Source: Phenylobacterium sp. Root1290
GTDB lineage: Bacteria; Pseudomonadota; Alphaproteobacteria; Caulobacterales; Caulobacteraceae
Length of the DNA stretch: 64,000 nt
NCBI RefSeq assembly: GCF_001425305.1
Contig: NZ_LMEE01000004.1
Location: 124,001 to 188,000, forward strand
Direction of reading: 5' to 3'
The position numbers were made by a program, and so were the translations under genes. The notes beneath the pieces were generated by a model. The model was not told the DNA's origin. It made no database searches and saw only the letters and a program-made list of their open reading frames with translations. Shown here piece after piece: positions 31,999 to 40,552 of this stretch (position 1 is its first letter; each line of letters begins with the position of its first letter).

Positions 31999-32913
31999 AT
32001 GAGCTTCACGGTGTTTGGGCCGGCCTACGGATTCATCGACACCAAGCTCGATGAGGTTCTGAACCAGGGCGTCTCGGCCATGGTCGAGGAAGTCGCCGGC
32101 CCTACGCGCTTGGCGCTGGTTCTCTATGTGATGCTCTACGGCTTTGCGATCCTTCGCGGCGCGATCGCCGAGCCGCTGGCCGACTTCGCGGTGCGCTCGA
32201 TCAAGCTGGCCGTGATCCACACCCTTACTACAAGCGTCGCCTACGGTCCCTGGGTCGCAGACCCGCTGTTTCGGATCTTGCCCCTGACGCTCGCGCGCGC
32301 CACCAGCGGCGGCGCGGCGCAAGATCCAGGCGCCGCCTTCGACGACTATTTCTCCCGCGCGGCCTGGCTCGGAGAGACGATCGCCCAGAGCGCCACGCCG
32401 ATGGACCTTGGCCCGTTGTTCACGGCCGGCGTCGTTTTCCTGGCAGGAGCGTTGACCGCGGCGCTCGGCTTTGGCGTGGTCGTGCTCGCCAAGTCCGCCC
32501 TCGCCCTGATGATCGCCCTTGGTCCGATCTTCATCGCCTGCGCGCTCTTCGAGGCGACGCGCCGCTGGTTCTTCGGGTGGCTCAGCCAGGCCGTGAACTA
32601 CCTTGTTCTGTTCGCCCTCATCCTGGCGGTCGCACAGCTGGTCCTGGCCCTCGTCGCCGCCCAATGGGCGCAGATCGAAGCGGTCGATCCGATGATGGCG
32701 GGCCTGCACTACGTCGCCCTCTCCATCCTGGCTGGGATCTTCTTCCTCCAGACGCCGGCCATTGCTTCGGGCATCGCCGGCGGCGCCAGCGCCGGCATCG
32801 CCGACTTCGCCACCGCTGGCGCGAGCGCTTGGCGCGGCGCGCCCGCCGCCCCTCCCGCGCGCCTGCCCCCCTCCACCAGCGGATCGATCCGCCCCACAGG
32901 AACCGTCAGATGA
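31999..32913 (+). CDS. virB6: VirB6/TrbL polytopic channel protein
   Basis: A 304-aa inner-membrane protein with at least five hydrophobic segments, such as LALVLYVMLYGFAILRG, FLAGALTAALGFGVVVLA, LALMIALGPIFIACALF and VNYLVLFALILAVAQLVLALV. The conserved VirB6 Trp region RRWFFGWLSQAVNY is present. A Pro/Ser-rich tail of about 35 residues follows. VirB6 lines the DNA path through the inner membrane. The stop overlaps the start of the small lipoprotein gene (ATGA). Confidence 0.92.
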   Translation: MSFTVFGPAYGFIDTKLDEVLNQGVSAMVEEVAGPTRLALVLYVMLYGFAILRGAIAEPLADFAVRSIKLAVIHTLTTSVAYGPWVADPLFRILPLTLARATSGGAAQDPGAAFDDYFSRAAWLGETIAQSATPMDLGPLFTAGVVFLAGALTAALGFGVVVLAKSALALMIALGPIFIACALFEATRRWFFGWLSQAVNYLVLFALILAVAQLVLALVAAQWAQIEAVDPMMAGLHYVALSILAGIFFLQTPAIASGIAGGASAGIADFATAGASAWRGAPAAPPARLPPSTSGSIRPTGTVR

Positions 32914-33068
32914 GACCGCTCGCAGTCCTGCTCGCCTTCCTCCTGGTCGCGCCGGCGCTGAGCGCCTGCGCCAGCCCAACCGGCTGCCGGGGACAGGCCC
33001 GCCCCGCCAATCCACATGGTTCGGTGCTGCAGGCGATCGCCGGCCCGCATTGTGGAGCCACCTGGTGA
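32910..33068 (+). CDS. virB7: VirB7-like lipoprotein (52 aa)
   Basis: A 52-residue protein between virB6 and virB8, overlapping both by 4 bases. The N-terminus is a lipoprotein signal (MRPLAVLLAFLLVAPALSAC) with a LSAC lipobox; lipidation would fall on Cys20. The mature part is only about 33 residues and has two further Cys (GCRGQ, HCGATW), one of which could form the disulfide with VirB9 known for VirB7. Position, size and lipobox identify it, not overall sequence similarity. It is below the size many gene callers accept. Confidence 0.85.
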   Translation: MRPLAVLLAFLLVAPALSACASPTGCRGQARPANPHGSVLQAIAGPHCGATW

Positions 33069-33748
33069 GCGGCGTGTGGGCCAACGAGCTGCGCGCCTAT
33101 TTCGCGGAAGCTCGGCGCTGGGATGAGGATCGGCTGGCCAACGCCCGCCGCTCGGCCGTCATCGCCTGGACCGCAGCCGGCGCCAGCAGCCTGCTGGCGC
33201 TTTGCGGCGTGCTGGCCCTGGCGGCGCTGACCCCGCTCAAACGTGTCGAGCCCTACGTCGTGCGGGTCGACAGTGCGACGGGCGCCGTCGAGGTCATGAC
33301 GGCCCTGAAGGACGTCGAGGCGCGCAGCTATGACGAGGCTGTCACCAAGTCTTTCCTGGCCTCCTACGTCCGTGCGCGGGAGGGGTGGCTGCCCGCGGCG
33401 GCGGAAGCGGACTTCCGGCAGGTGTCGCTGATGTCGAGCGCGGCCGAGCAACAGCGCTGGGCCTCCGTCTATCGCGCAGGTCAGCCGCTCAGTCCGCAGA
33501 CGCAGTTTGGCCCTGCCGCGGAGGCCCTGGTGGAGGTGCGGGCGATCAGCTTCATCGCGCCGGGCGTGGCCAATATCCGTTTTCATCGCAAGGTCCGGCG
33601 GGGCGGGGCTCCGGAAGCAGCCAGCGACTGGATCGCAACGCTCGCCTTCTCCTACGCCAAGGCGCCGATGCGCGAGGCCGACCGCCTCGCCAATCCGCTC
33701 GGCTTCCAGGTGTCGAGCTACCGCGTCGATCCCGAGGTGGTCCGATGA
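33065..33748 (+). CDS. virB8: VirB8 assembly factor
   Basis: A bitopic inner-membrane protein of 227 aa. A short cytoplasmic N-terminus (ANELRAYFAEARRWDEDRLANARR) precedes one membrane helix (about 33-60, VIAWTAAGASSLLALCGVLALAAL). The periplasmic NTF2-like domain follows, with family elements VEPYVVRVDSATGAVEV, SYVRAREGW and NPLGFQVSSYRVDPEV at the end. The GTG start overlaps the virB7 stop (GTGA) and the stop overlaps the virB9 start (ATGA). Confidence 0.94.
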   Translation: MSGVWANELRAYFAEARRWDEDRLANARRSAVIAWTAAGASSLLALCGVLALAALTPLKRVEPYVVRVDSATGAVEVMTALKDVEARSYDEAVTKSFLASYVRAREGWLPAAAEADFRQVSLMSSAAEQQRWASVYRAGQPLSPQTQFGPAAEALVEVRAISFIAPGVANIRFHRKVRRGGAPEAASDWIATLAFSYAKAPMREADRLANPLGFQVSSYRVDPEVVR

Positions 33749-34581
33749 GCCCTCGCCTGCATTTCCTGGCCGGTCTCGCGGGCCTCGCCTTGGCGGCCTC
33801 GCCGGCCAACGCCGCCCCCTCCGAGGCCACGCCCCCGCCTGACGCGCGCATCCGCACGATCGACTATGCGGCCGGCAGCGTCGTCCGCGTTCCGACGGGG
33901 CCGCGCACAGCGACCCAACTGGTGTTTGGCGAGGGCGAGAGCGTGCGCCATGCCGCGCTCGGAGATCCCGCCGGCTGGGAAGTGGTGGCCGAGGACGGCG
34001 TTCTCTTCCTCAAACCCAAGAGCGCGCGCGCCAGCACCAACCTGATCGTGACGACGCAGGCCTCGGCGGGAACCGCACGGCACTATCATTTCGAGCTCGT
34101 CGCGGGCCCGGGCGAGCGGGCGCTCTTCGCCGTACGCCTGCGTCATCCTGGGCAAGACGCCGTCAGGCTCGCCACCGCGATCGACGCCCAGGCCGCGGCG
34201 CTTGAGCGCAAAGTCATTGACCTCCAATTGGAGCGCGGCGCGATCGAAGGCCCGCGCAATCTCGACTACGTCCTGGCCGGCGATGAGGCGCTCGCGCCGT
34301 CGGAAGTCTCCGACAACGGCCGCTTCACGGTGTTGCGGTTCCCAGGAGCGCGCCCGCTGCCGGCGATCTACCTCCTGGGCGCCGACGGCGCTGAGCGCCT
34401 GGCGCGCTTCGATGTCCGCGGCGAGTTCGTCGTCGTCCACGAGACGGCCCCGGCCCTGCGCCTGCGACGCGGGCGCGCCCTGCTCTGCATCCTCAACCGC
34501 GCCTATGGCCAGGGCGCCCAGACCGCCGCCACCGGCACCGCCTCGCCAGAAATCAGACGCAGCGTGGAGCGGCTGCCATGA
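33745..34581 (+). CDS. virB9: VirB9 outer-membrane core complex protein
   Basis: A 278-aa periplasmic protein with a clear signal sequence (HFLAGLAGLALAASPANA). The N-terminal domain contains RIRTIDYAAGSVVRVPTG and FGEGESVRHAALGDPAGWEVV. The C-terminal domain (LDYVLAGDEALAPSEVSDNGRFTVLRF, then FVVVHETAPALRLRRG) is the beta-sandwich that joins VirB7 and VirB10 in the core complex. ATG 33745 lies on the virB8 stop, and the frame is open upstream in virB8 without meaning. The stop overlaps virB10 by 4 bases. Confidence 0.94.
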   Translation: MSPRLHFLAGLAGLALAASPANAAPSEATPPPDARIRTIDYAAGSVVRVPTGPRTATQLVFGEGESVRHAALGDPAGWEVVAEDGVLFLKPKSARASTNLIVTTQASAGTARHYHFELVAGPGERALFAVRLRHPGQDAVRLATAIDAQAAALERKVIDLQLERGAIEGPRNLDYVLAGDEALAPSEVSDNGRFTVLRFPGARPLPAIYLLGADGAERLARFDVRGEFVVVHETAPALRLRRGRALLCILNRAYGQGAQTAATGTASPEIRRSVERLP

Positions 34582-35651
34582 GCCAGGAGACCGCGACGAT
34601 CGAGGGGCCGCCGCAAAGGACCGAGCGCCCCCTGAACCGGACCATCTCTCCCATCGCCGGCGGGTGGCGAGGCTTGGGAGCTGGACGTCTGCCTCTCGTC
34701 GCCGCCCTGGTCGCCGGCCTGGCCGCCCTGGCGGCGGCCGGCGCGAGCCGAGAGCGGGCCGAGCCGCAGCCCGCGCCCGTCCAGGCCGCCCGTCAGATCG
34801 TTCCGTTTGAAGCCGTGCGCGCAAAAGAGCCTGCGCCGAGCCCTGACCAGACCGACTTGCTGTTGTCAGACGAGGGTCAGGTGTTCGCCTCGTTGCCGCG
34901 CGGGGGCGGCGAGCAGGTCCCAGCGCCGGTCACCGGCCCCCAGCAGCCGCCGACGCCACCCTCCATGCTGGCGATCAACCGCTCGGCGCAGCGAGTGTCG
35001 CCCGGATTTGCGGCCATGGCGGACCGCTCCCCGCCGCCAGGCGACCCCGAAGCGCCGCGCCCGAACGGGAAGATCGCACGCCTGCAGGCCCGGCCCCTGG
35101 GCGACCTCAACATGATGCTGCTCGCAGGCTCGCTCTTGCCCTGCATTCTGGAGACGGCGCTCGACAGCACCTTGCCCGGCCAGGCCAGCTGCCTGGTCGC
35201 ACACGACATCTACTCGTCGGCGGGGACGGTCGTGTTGCTGGAAAAAGGCACCCGGGTGCTCGGCGAGCACCGCGCGGGCCTGCGCCAGGGGCAGCGGCGG
35301 CTTTTCATCGTCTGGACCCGCGCGGTTACACCGGCCGGGGTCGCCATCGAACTGGCCTCGCCCGCCGCCGATCCTCAAGGCCGCTCGGGCATGGACGGAG
35401 AGGTCGACACGCGGTTCTGGGACCGGTTTGGCGGCGCTGTCCTGATGTCGGTGCTGGAAGCCGGCGTGGCCGAGGCCGGCCGCGAGATAGACAGGCGCTG
35501 GCTTAGCGAGCCGTCCGACGCCGCCAGCGTCGCTCTTCGCCAATCGGCCGACATCGCCCCGGTGCTGCGCAAGGCGGCCGGCGCCGAGGTCGCGATCTTC
35601 ACCGCCGCCGATCTGGATTTCACGCCGGTCTACCAGCTGAAGGCCCGCTGA
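34578..35651 (+). CDS. virB10: VirB10 energy-sensing core protein
   Basis: A 357-aa protein that spans both membranes in the T4SS. It has a short cytoplasmic part, one membrane helix near residues 36-58 (LPLVAALVAGLAALAAAGA), a Pro-rich periplasmic linker (about 60-150), and the C-terminal beta-barrel (about 170-357) with family motifs LLAGSLLPCILETALDSTLPGQ, LLEKGTRVLGEH and RLFIVWTRAVTP. The ATG overlaps the virB9 stop; virB11 begins 1 base after the stop. Confidence 0.95.
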   Translation: MSQETATIEGPPQRTERPLNRTISPIAGGWRGLGAGRLPLVAALVAGLAALAAAGASRERAEPQPAPVQAARQIVPFEAVRAKEPAPSPDQTDLLLSDEGQVFASLPRGGGEQVPAPVTGPQQPPTPPSMLAINRSAQRVSPGFAAMADRSPPPGDPEAPRPNGKIARLQARPLGDLNMMLLAGSLLPCILETALDSTLPGQASCLVAHDIYSSAGTVVLLEKGTRVLGEHRAGLRQGQRRLFIVWTRAVTPAGVAIELASPAADPQGRSGMDGEVDTRFWDRFGGAVLMSVLEAGVAEAGREIDRRWLSEPSDAASVALRQSADIAPVLRKAAGAEVAIFTAADLDFTPVYQLKAR

Positions 35652-35652
35652 G

Positions 35653-36642
35653 TTGGCGGGCGACACATCCGTCCTGGAACACTACCTCCAGCCGTTGCGA
35701 CCCTATCTCGACGCGCCCGGCGTCAGCGAGGTCGTAGTCAACCGGCCAGGCGAGATCGGCATTGAGCGCGCGGGGGGCTGGAGTTGGATCCTTTCCGATC
35801 GCCTTGGCGCCGAGGCCCTGCGGCCCCTGGCCATCGCGGCCGCCGCCGTAGGCGCCCAGGACGTGGGCGAGGCTCATCCGATCTGCACCACGGTCCTGCC
35901 CACGGGAGAGCGGTGCCAGATCGTCTTGCCGCCGGCGGCGCAGGACATATCCCTTACCTTCCGCCGCGGCGGCCCGGCGTCCATGTCCCTCGATGAACTG
36001 GCCGCTGCGGGTCTTTTCGACGGCGCCGCGCACATCGCCCGCGACGAGGCGTCCGATGGCCTCTCTGTCCTACATCGCTCAGGCGACTGGACGGGATTTC
36101 TCGCCGCCGCGGTCGCCGCGCGCCGCAACATTCTGATCAGCGGCGCCACAGGATCTGGAAAGACCACGCTCGCAAAAAGCCTCGTCCAACTGATCGATCC
36201 CAAAGAGCGTCTGATCACTATCGAGGACGCCCGCGAGTTGATCGTGCCCCATCGCAACGCCGTGCACCTGCTGTACGCCAAGGACGGCCAGGGCCAGGCG
36301 CAGGTAGGGGTCAAGCAGCTGCTCGAGAGCGCGCTGCGTATGCGTCCAGACCGCATCCTGCTGCAGGAGCTGCGGGACGAGGCCGCCTTCTTTTATCTGC
36401 GCAACGTCAACACCGGCCATCCCGGCTCGATCACTACGATCCACGCCAACTCGGCGGCGCTGGCCTTCGAACAGCTGGCCCTGCTGGTGAAGGAGAGCTC
36501 GGCGGGGCGCGACCTGCCGAGGGCCGAGATCTTCACTCTGCTTCACCGGCTGGTCGACGTCGTCGTGCAGGTCCGCCGCGTGAACGGGCGCTTTGCTGTC
36601 AGCGAGATCTGGTATGAGCCCATCGCTCTCAAGTCCCGCTGA
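35653..36642 (+). CDS. virB11: VirB11 traffic ATPase
   Basis: A hexameric ATPase that switches the machine between pilus growth and transfer. The 329-aa protein has all four hallmark boxes: Walker A LISGATGSGKTTLAKSL (about 160-175), the Asp box LITIEDARELIVP, Walker B ILLQELRDEAAFF and the His box NTGHPGSITTIHANS. The start is TTG at 35653, immediately after virB10, giving the family N-terminus (LEHYLQPLRPYLDAPGVSEVVVN, the last part being the usual EVxxNRP). The stop lies within the first codons of virD4. Confidence 0.95.
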   Translation: MAGDTSVLEHYLQPLRPYLDAPGVSEVVVNRPGEIGIERAGGWSWILSDRLGAEALRPLAIAAAAVGAQDVGEAHPICTTVLPTGERCQIVLPPAAQDISLTFRRGGPASMSLDELAAAGLFDGAAHIARDEASDGLSVLHRSGDWTGFLAAAVAARRNILISGATGSGKTTLAKSLVQLIDPKERLITIEDARELIVPHRNAVHLLYAKDGQGQAQVGVKQLLESALRMRPDRILLQELRDEAAFFYLRNVNTGHPGSITTIHANSAALAFEQLALLVKESSAGRDLPRAEIFTLLHRLVDVVVQVRRVNGRFAVSEIWYEPIALKSR

Positions 36643-38470
36643 GCGGGCGCGCCTTGCCCTTCTGGCCCTTGGCGCGCTGGCCCTTGGCGCCGCCAGCGCC
36701 ATCACCATCGTGCTGGCCGGCCTTGGGCTGCGCCCGCCGGCCCAAGACCTCCCGCAGACGCTCGCCGGGGTTTGGAAACATCGCACCTCGCCGTTGGCGG
36801 CGCGCTGGATCGTCCTGGGCGCCTTGGCCGGAGCCCTTCCGATCGCGGGCTTTACCGTTCTGGTCCAGGGATCGCGACCAACGCTCCATGGACGCGCACG
36901 CTTCGCCAGCGAGCCTGAACTTCGGGCAGCGAATTTGCGCGCGCGGGCGGGCCTGATCGTGGGACGCAGGAACGGCGCGCCGCTGGTCTTCGGCGGCGAT
37001 GAACATCTGCTGCTCTACGCGCCGACCCGATCAGGCAAGGGCGTTGGTCTCGTCATTCCCAACCTGCTGGCCTGGCCAGGCAGCGTGGTCGTCCTGGACA
37101 TCAAGCGTGAGAACTGGACGGCGACGGCCGGCTTTCGAGCCGCCCACGGCCAAGCCGTCTACTGTTTTGATCCCTTGGACGCGCAAGGGCGGACCCACTG
37201 CTACAACCCGTTGGGCCACATCCCCCGCCACGACGCCGCCGAGGTGCTCGATGAGCTGCAGCGCATCGCCGTCATGCTGTTTCCCGTTCCGGCGCGCGCT
37301 GATCCCTTCTGGGCGGAGTCGGCCCGGACAGGGTTCATCGGTCTGGGCGCCCTGGCGGCCGCAAGCGATGGGCCTTTCAGCTTCGGCGAGATCTATCGCC
37401 TGCTCGCCCAGCCCGATCTGCGCACGCGTCTCACCGCCCTGCTGACCGATCCTGAGCGAGATTTGTCGGCCGGCGCGCGCACCGCGCTAACCGATTTTTG
37501 CGGAGCCTCGGAGAACACCTTCGCAGGCGTGCGCCAGACCATCACTTCTAAGATCAGCCTCTGGCTCAACCCGCGGGTGGATGCGGCCACGACTAAGAGC
37601 GACTTCGACCTGCGCCGGCTGCGCGACGCCTCGATCAGTCTCTATCTCTGCGCTTCGCTCGACAATCTCGACCGTGTCGCGCCGCTCTATGGCCTGCTCT
37701 TTCAGCAGCTGATCGACCTGAGCACCCGCGCCCTCCCCTCCGACGGTCGCCACCAGACGCCGGTCCTGGTTCTGCTCGATGAGTTCGCGCGGCTGGGCGC
37801 AGCGCACGTTCTGGCCCACGCCTTTTCATATGTCGCGGGCTATGGGCTGCGGCTGCTGCCGGTTCTCCAGAGCCCAGCGCAACTACGGGCCGCCTACGGA
37901 CGTGATCTGGCCGAGGATATAATCGCCAACTGCGGGGCCGAAGTGGTGTTTGCGCCCAAGGATCTCAGGGTCGCACAGGAACTCTCCGAGCGCCTCGGCG
38001 CCTACGACTATGAGAGTCGCTCGCGTAGCCGCCCCGCGGGCCTCGCAAAAGGATCGCGCACGGTCACCCTGGCCGATCATCGGCGGCTGTTGATGCTGCC
38101 GCAGGAACTGATGCAGATGTCGCGCGAGCGTTTGCTGGTCTTCCGGGCTGGCACCCCGCCCATCACCGGAACCAAGATCCGCTACTGGCGAGAGCGCGCC
38201 TTCACCAGCCGGGTCAGGCCGCCGCCAATAGTCCCACCGCACGGCGGGCAAGTCTCGCAACCGCCCCCGAGGCCCTTGCCAACCAAGACCCGGCCAATGA
38301 CGGCAGCTGAAATCGAAGGCCGCGATCCCCTGACCCTCGCCATGATCGAGCCCAACATCGATGCGGCCGGCCTGGACCCCCTGCGCCCAGATGCGACCGC
38401 CGAAGAAGCCATCGCCTGGATCGAAACCCTGGTTGACGCCGGCCTGCGCTCGGAGGATCCGCCTAGATGA
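36614..38470 (+). CDS. virD4: VirD4/TraG type IV coupling protein
   Basis: The coupling protein links the relaxosome to the secretion channel. The 618-aa product has two N-terminal membrane helices (about 12-40 and 65-88), then the ATPase domain: Walker A LLYAPTRSGKGVGLVIPN (about 135), the following VVLDIKRENW, Walker B VLVLLDEFARLG (about 385) and the YVAGYGLRLLPVLQSPAQL element. ATG 36614 is used; an in-frame upstream ATG would extend deeper into virB11. It overlaps virB11 by 29 bases and the LPD7 gene by 4. Confidence 0.95.
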   Translation: MSPSLSSPAERARLALLALGALALGAASAITIVLAGLGLRPPAQDLPQTLAGVWKHRTSPLAARWIVLGALAGALPIAGFTVLVQGSRPTLHGRARFASEPELRAANLRARAGLIVGRRNGAPLVFGGDEHLLLYAPTRSGKGVGLVIPNLLAWPGSVVVLDIKRENWTATAGFRAAHGQAVYCFDPLDAQGRTHCYNPLGHIPRHDAAEVLDELQRIAVMLFPVPARADPFWAESARTGFIGLGALAAASDGPFSFGEIYRLLAQPDLRTRLTALLTDPERDLSAGARTALTDFCGASENTFAGVRQTITSKISLWLNPRVDAATTKSDFDLRRLRDASISLYLCASLDNLDRVAPLYGLLFQQLIDLSTRALPSDGRHQTPVLVLLDEFARLGAAHVLAHAFSYVAGYGLRLLPVLQSPAQLRAAYGRDLAEDIIANCGAEVVFAPKDLRVAQELSERLGAYDYESRSRSRPAGLAKGSRTVTLADHRRLLMLPQELMQMSRERLLVFRAGTPPITGTKIRYWRERAFTSRVRPPPIVPPHGGQVSQPPPRPLPTKTRPMTAAEIEGRDPLTLAMIEPNIDAAGLDPLRPDATAEEAIAWIETLVDAGLRSEDPPR

Positions 38471-39141
38471 CATCGTCCCTTGAAGCCCCCGCAAACCAAC
38501 CTGCGGAAACGGCGACGCCCGCCACCATCGCGTCTTCATCCAAAGCCAGATCGCGCAAGATCGGCGATGTCCCTGACGATCTGCAGAAGCGCTACCTGAC
38601 CGAACCTGGTCCAGGCGGCCTAGCCTTCTTCGTCGACCATCGCACGAAGGCGCCGGCCTTTCGCGATCAAGGCAAACGTCTCACCGCCGAGCGCGCTGAT
38701 GCGAAAACCTTACGGGACATGGCCGCCATCGCCCGCCATCGCGGCTGGGAAGAAGTGACCATCACCGGCGAGCCGGCTTTCCGTCGCCAGGCCTGGATGG
38801 CGCTGAAGCGCGAGGGACTGGAGACGCGCGGCTACCAGCCAAGCAAGCGCGAGCTCCAGGCCCTCAATCGCAGCCTGGAAGGCAGGCCCGCATCCAAACC
38901 TGACCGCCGCAACAACGAGAACGAAATCGCCGCCCAACCGCGCCTTGACCTCTCCGCCAACTCGCAACTGGCCCTCGCAAAGACCGTCGTCGACGCCAGG
39001 ATCGTGGACCCCAACCTGCGCGAGCAAACGATGACGGCGGCGCGCGCGCGCATCGAGGCCTGGATCGCAAAGGGGGTGCGCTTTCGCACGGCCGTCGTCA
39101 GTTCGATCGAGCGAACGCCCGACAAGACCCGCAGCCGCTAG
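38467..39141 (+). CDS. LPD7 domain protein associated with conjugation (224 aa)
   Basis: Residues about 40-130 match the large polyvalent protein-associated domain 7: KRYLTEPGPGGLAFFVDHRT, ERADAKTLRDMAAIARHRGWEEVTI, FRRQAWMALKREGLETRGY. LPD7 occurs in relaxases and polyvalent proteins delivered with DNA, so this separate copy next to virD4 could be a transfer accessory or translocated protein. The rest is basic and helical. It overlaps virD4 by 4 bases (ATGA) and ends the transfer operon; its stop overlaps that of the convergent MNT-HEPN gene. Confidence 0.82.
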   Translation: MTSSLEAPANQPAETATPATIASSSKARSRKIGDVPDDLQKRYLTEPGPGGLAFFVDHRTKAPAFRDQGKRLTAERADAKTLRDMAAIARHRGWEEVTITGEPAFRRQAWMALKREGLETRGYQPSKRELQALNRSLEGRPASKPDRRNNENEIAAQPRLDLSANSQLALAKTVVDARIVDPNLREQTMTAARARIEAWIAKGVRFRTAVVSSIERTPDKTRSR

Positions 39142-40058
39142 AGACCGGCCTGCCGTCGCAGTTCGTCCAAACGCTCGCGGGAGACAGTTTCGACGATATC
39201 GCGCAAAGCCGCCGCCTCGGCCGCCAGCGCCTGCAGGTCCTCGGCGCTGATTTCGTAGCTGGTCGAATAGCGCGCCTCTACATAGGCGCGCTTCAAAAGC
39301 TCAAATCGTCGCCGGTCAGCGCGCTGCTCGCGCGGCCAGGCCGCGATCAGCCGCGGTTCGCCTTGTTCGGCCAGCGAGCGCAGGAACTTGATGTTGTGCG
39401 AGCGCGGAAAGTACAGCGTCCGAACCAAGAGGAAGCAGGCGTAGGCCGTCTCGACTGCCTGATGAAGTAGGAAAGCTGCTCTCTTCCGATGCTGGTCGCC
39501 TACATCTGCACGAGCAATGTGAGAGCCGGCGTCCTCAAGCCACAGGGTTAGGTCTTTCGCTTTGCTCTCAAGGTGCTCTTGCGCAAGCTCGTAGGCGTCC
39601 TTCGCCGTCGGCGCCGCTGGATTGGCGAGCGGATGGTTGGGCAGCTCGTAGAGCAGCACGCCGTCGCGGACGATGTCGGTGAAGAAGTACTGCCCCTTGG
39701 AGAGCGCCTCGTTCACCTCCTGCATGGTGTGGACGATGATGTTGACCGATCTGCCGACCTTAGGATCGCGCAGGATTTTGTCCTCGGCGACGTACCAGTA
39801 GTCGGCGATCTCGGTCAGCTTCTCGTGGCTGACGATGATCAGCAGATCGTAGTCGGACTGGTAGCCGTTCTCAGGCTCATCTACCCAGTCGTTGCGGGCG
39901 TAGCTGCCGAACAGCGCGATCTTCAGGACCCGGCCCTGCTTGCGGAACGGCTGGGTGCCGCCGGCGATCGCCGCTTCGAATTCGGCGAGCAGGGTCTGCG
40001 TCACCCGCGCCAGCTCGCGCTGCTGCAGGTCAGGAAGATGATCGAGGTCAGTTCTCAT
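39138..40058 (-). CDS. Fused MNT nucleotidyltransferase-HEPN protein (putative single-chain toxin/antitoxin)
   Basis: A 306-aa protein with two domains. The N-terminal half is a minimal nucleotidyltransferase with LKIALFGSYARNDW and the metal-binding pair YQSDYDLLIIV; the spacing between GS and DxD is longer than usual. The C-terminal half (about 170-290) is a HEPN-like helical bundle (RAAFLLHQAVETAYACFLLV, then RTLYFPRSHNIKFL with a potential R-x-H RNase motif of 7-residue spacing). In MNT/HEPN toxin-antitoxin pairs the MNT partner modifies and silences the HEPN RNase in trans; here both are on one chain. It lies next to other defence genes on the same strand. Confidence 0.82.
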   Translation of the reverse strand: MRTDLDHLPDLQQRELARVTQTLLAEFEAAIAGGTQPFRKQGRVLKIALFGSYARNDWVDEPENGYQSDYDLLIIVSHEKLTEIADYWYVAEDKILRDPKVGRSVNIIVHTMQEVNEALSKGQYFFTDIVRDGVLLYELPNHPLANPAAPTAKDAYELAQEHLESKAKDLTLWLEDAGSHIARADVGDQHRKRAAFLLHQAVETAYACFLLVRTLYFPRSHNIKFLRSLAEQGEPRLIAAWPREQRADRRRFELLKRAYVEARYSTSYEISAEDLQALAAEAAALRDIVETVSRERLDELRRQAGL

Positions 40059-40552
40059 TACGTTCGAGTCTCACCAATGGGCGACCCACTTGGCAAGCCC
40101 TTACCGCAAGTTGTCGTGCCGCCGGGCGTTGAGAACGTGCTTGAGCATACGCCCCAGCGGCTTTGGCCCGAAGGCTTGGACATGCGCGCCGGCCGCCCGG
40201 CTGGCTCGAACCTGCGACGCTAGGGGCGCGTGCGTCCATGACCCGTCGTCGAGATCAGCGCGTTGGCGTCATGTCCGCATGGGGCTCGAAGGCGACCTTC
40301 GGAGGGTCTGCTTCCCGGCTGGCGCTAGAACGTATCCAGTGCGTCTGCGTCGGTCTCTTAGGGAGGTTGGTAGTGTCGGCTTCGCGACCCAACTGTTGCG
40401 CCGTGCGACCTCCGCGATCGCCATACCCCCTTAGCAGCGACCTCAGACAACGCGGAGGAGATTGACGCAGCGCAGCTTCCGAATTTCGGCGAACACTAGG
40501 TCCCCCTTCCGGCGTCAGGGAGCCAGGCCTCATCAAGCAAGCGCCATTGGCG
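40059..40552. other. Gene-free stretch between defence genes
   Basis: About 494 bases between the MNT-HEPN start and the RloC-like stop. It should carry the MNT-HEPN promoter on the - strand. A perfect 6-bp hairpin (CGAAGG 40287-40292, CCTTCG 40296-40301) lies within a segment whose + strand translation (MSAWGSKATFGG) is reminiscent of small intergenic repeats of alphaproteobacteria. No gene is supported. Confidence 0.35.

Noticed and set aside
40240..40320. Segment whose + strand translation (MSAWGSKATFGG) and hairpin resemble small intergenic repeats of alphaproteobacteria
   Set aside because: Only one copy was noticed in the window and the resemblance is from memory; a genome-wide repeat search is needed before calling a repeat family.
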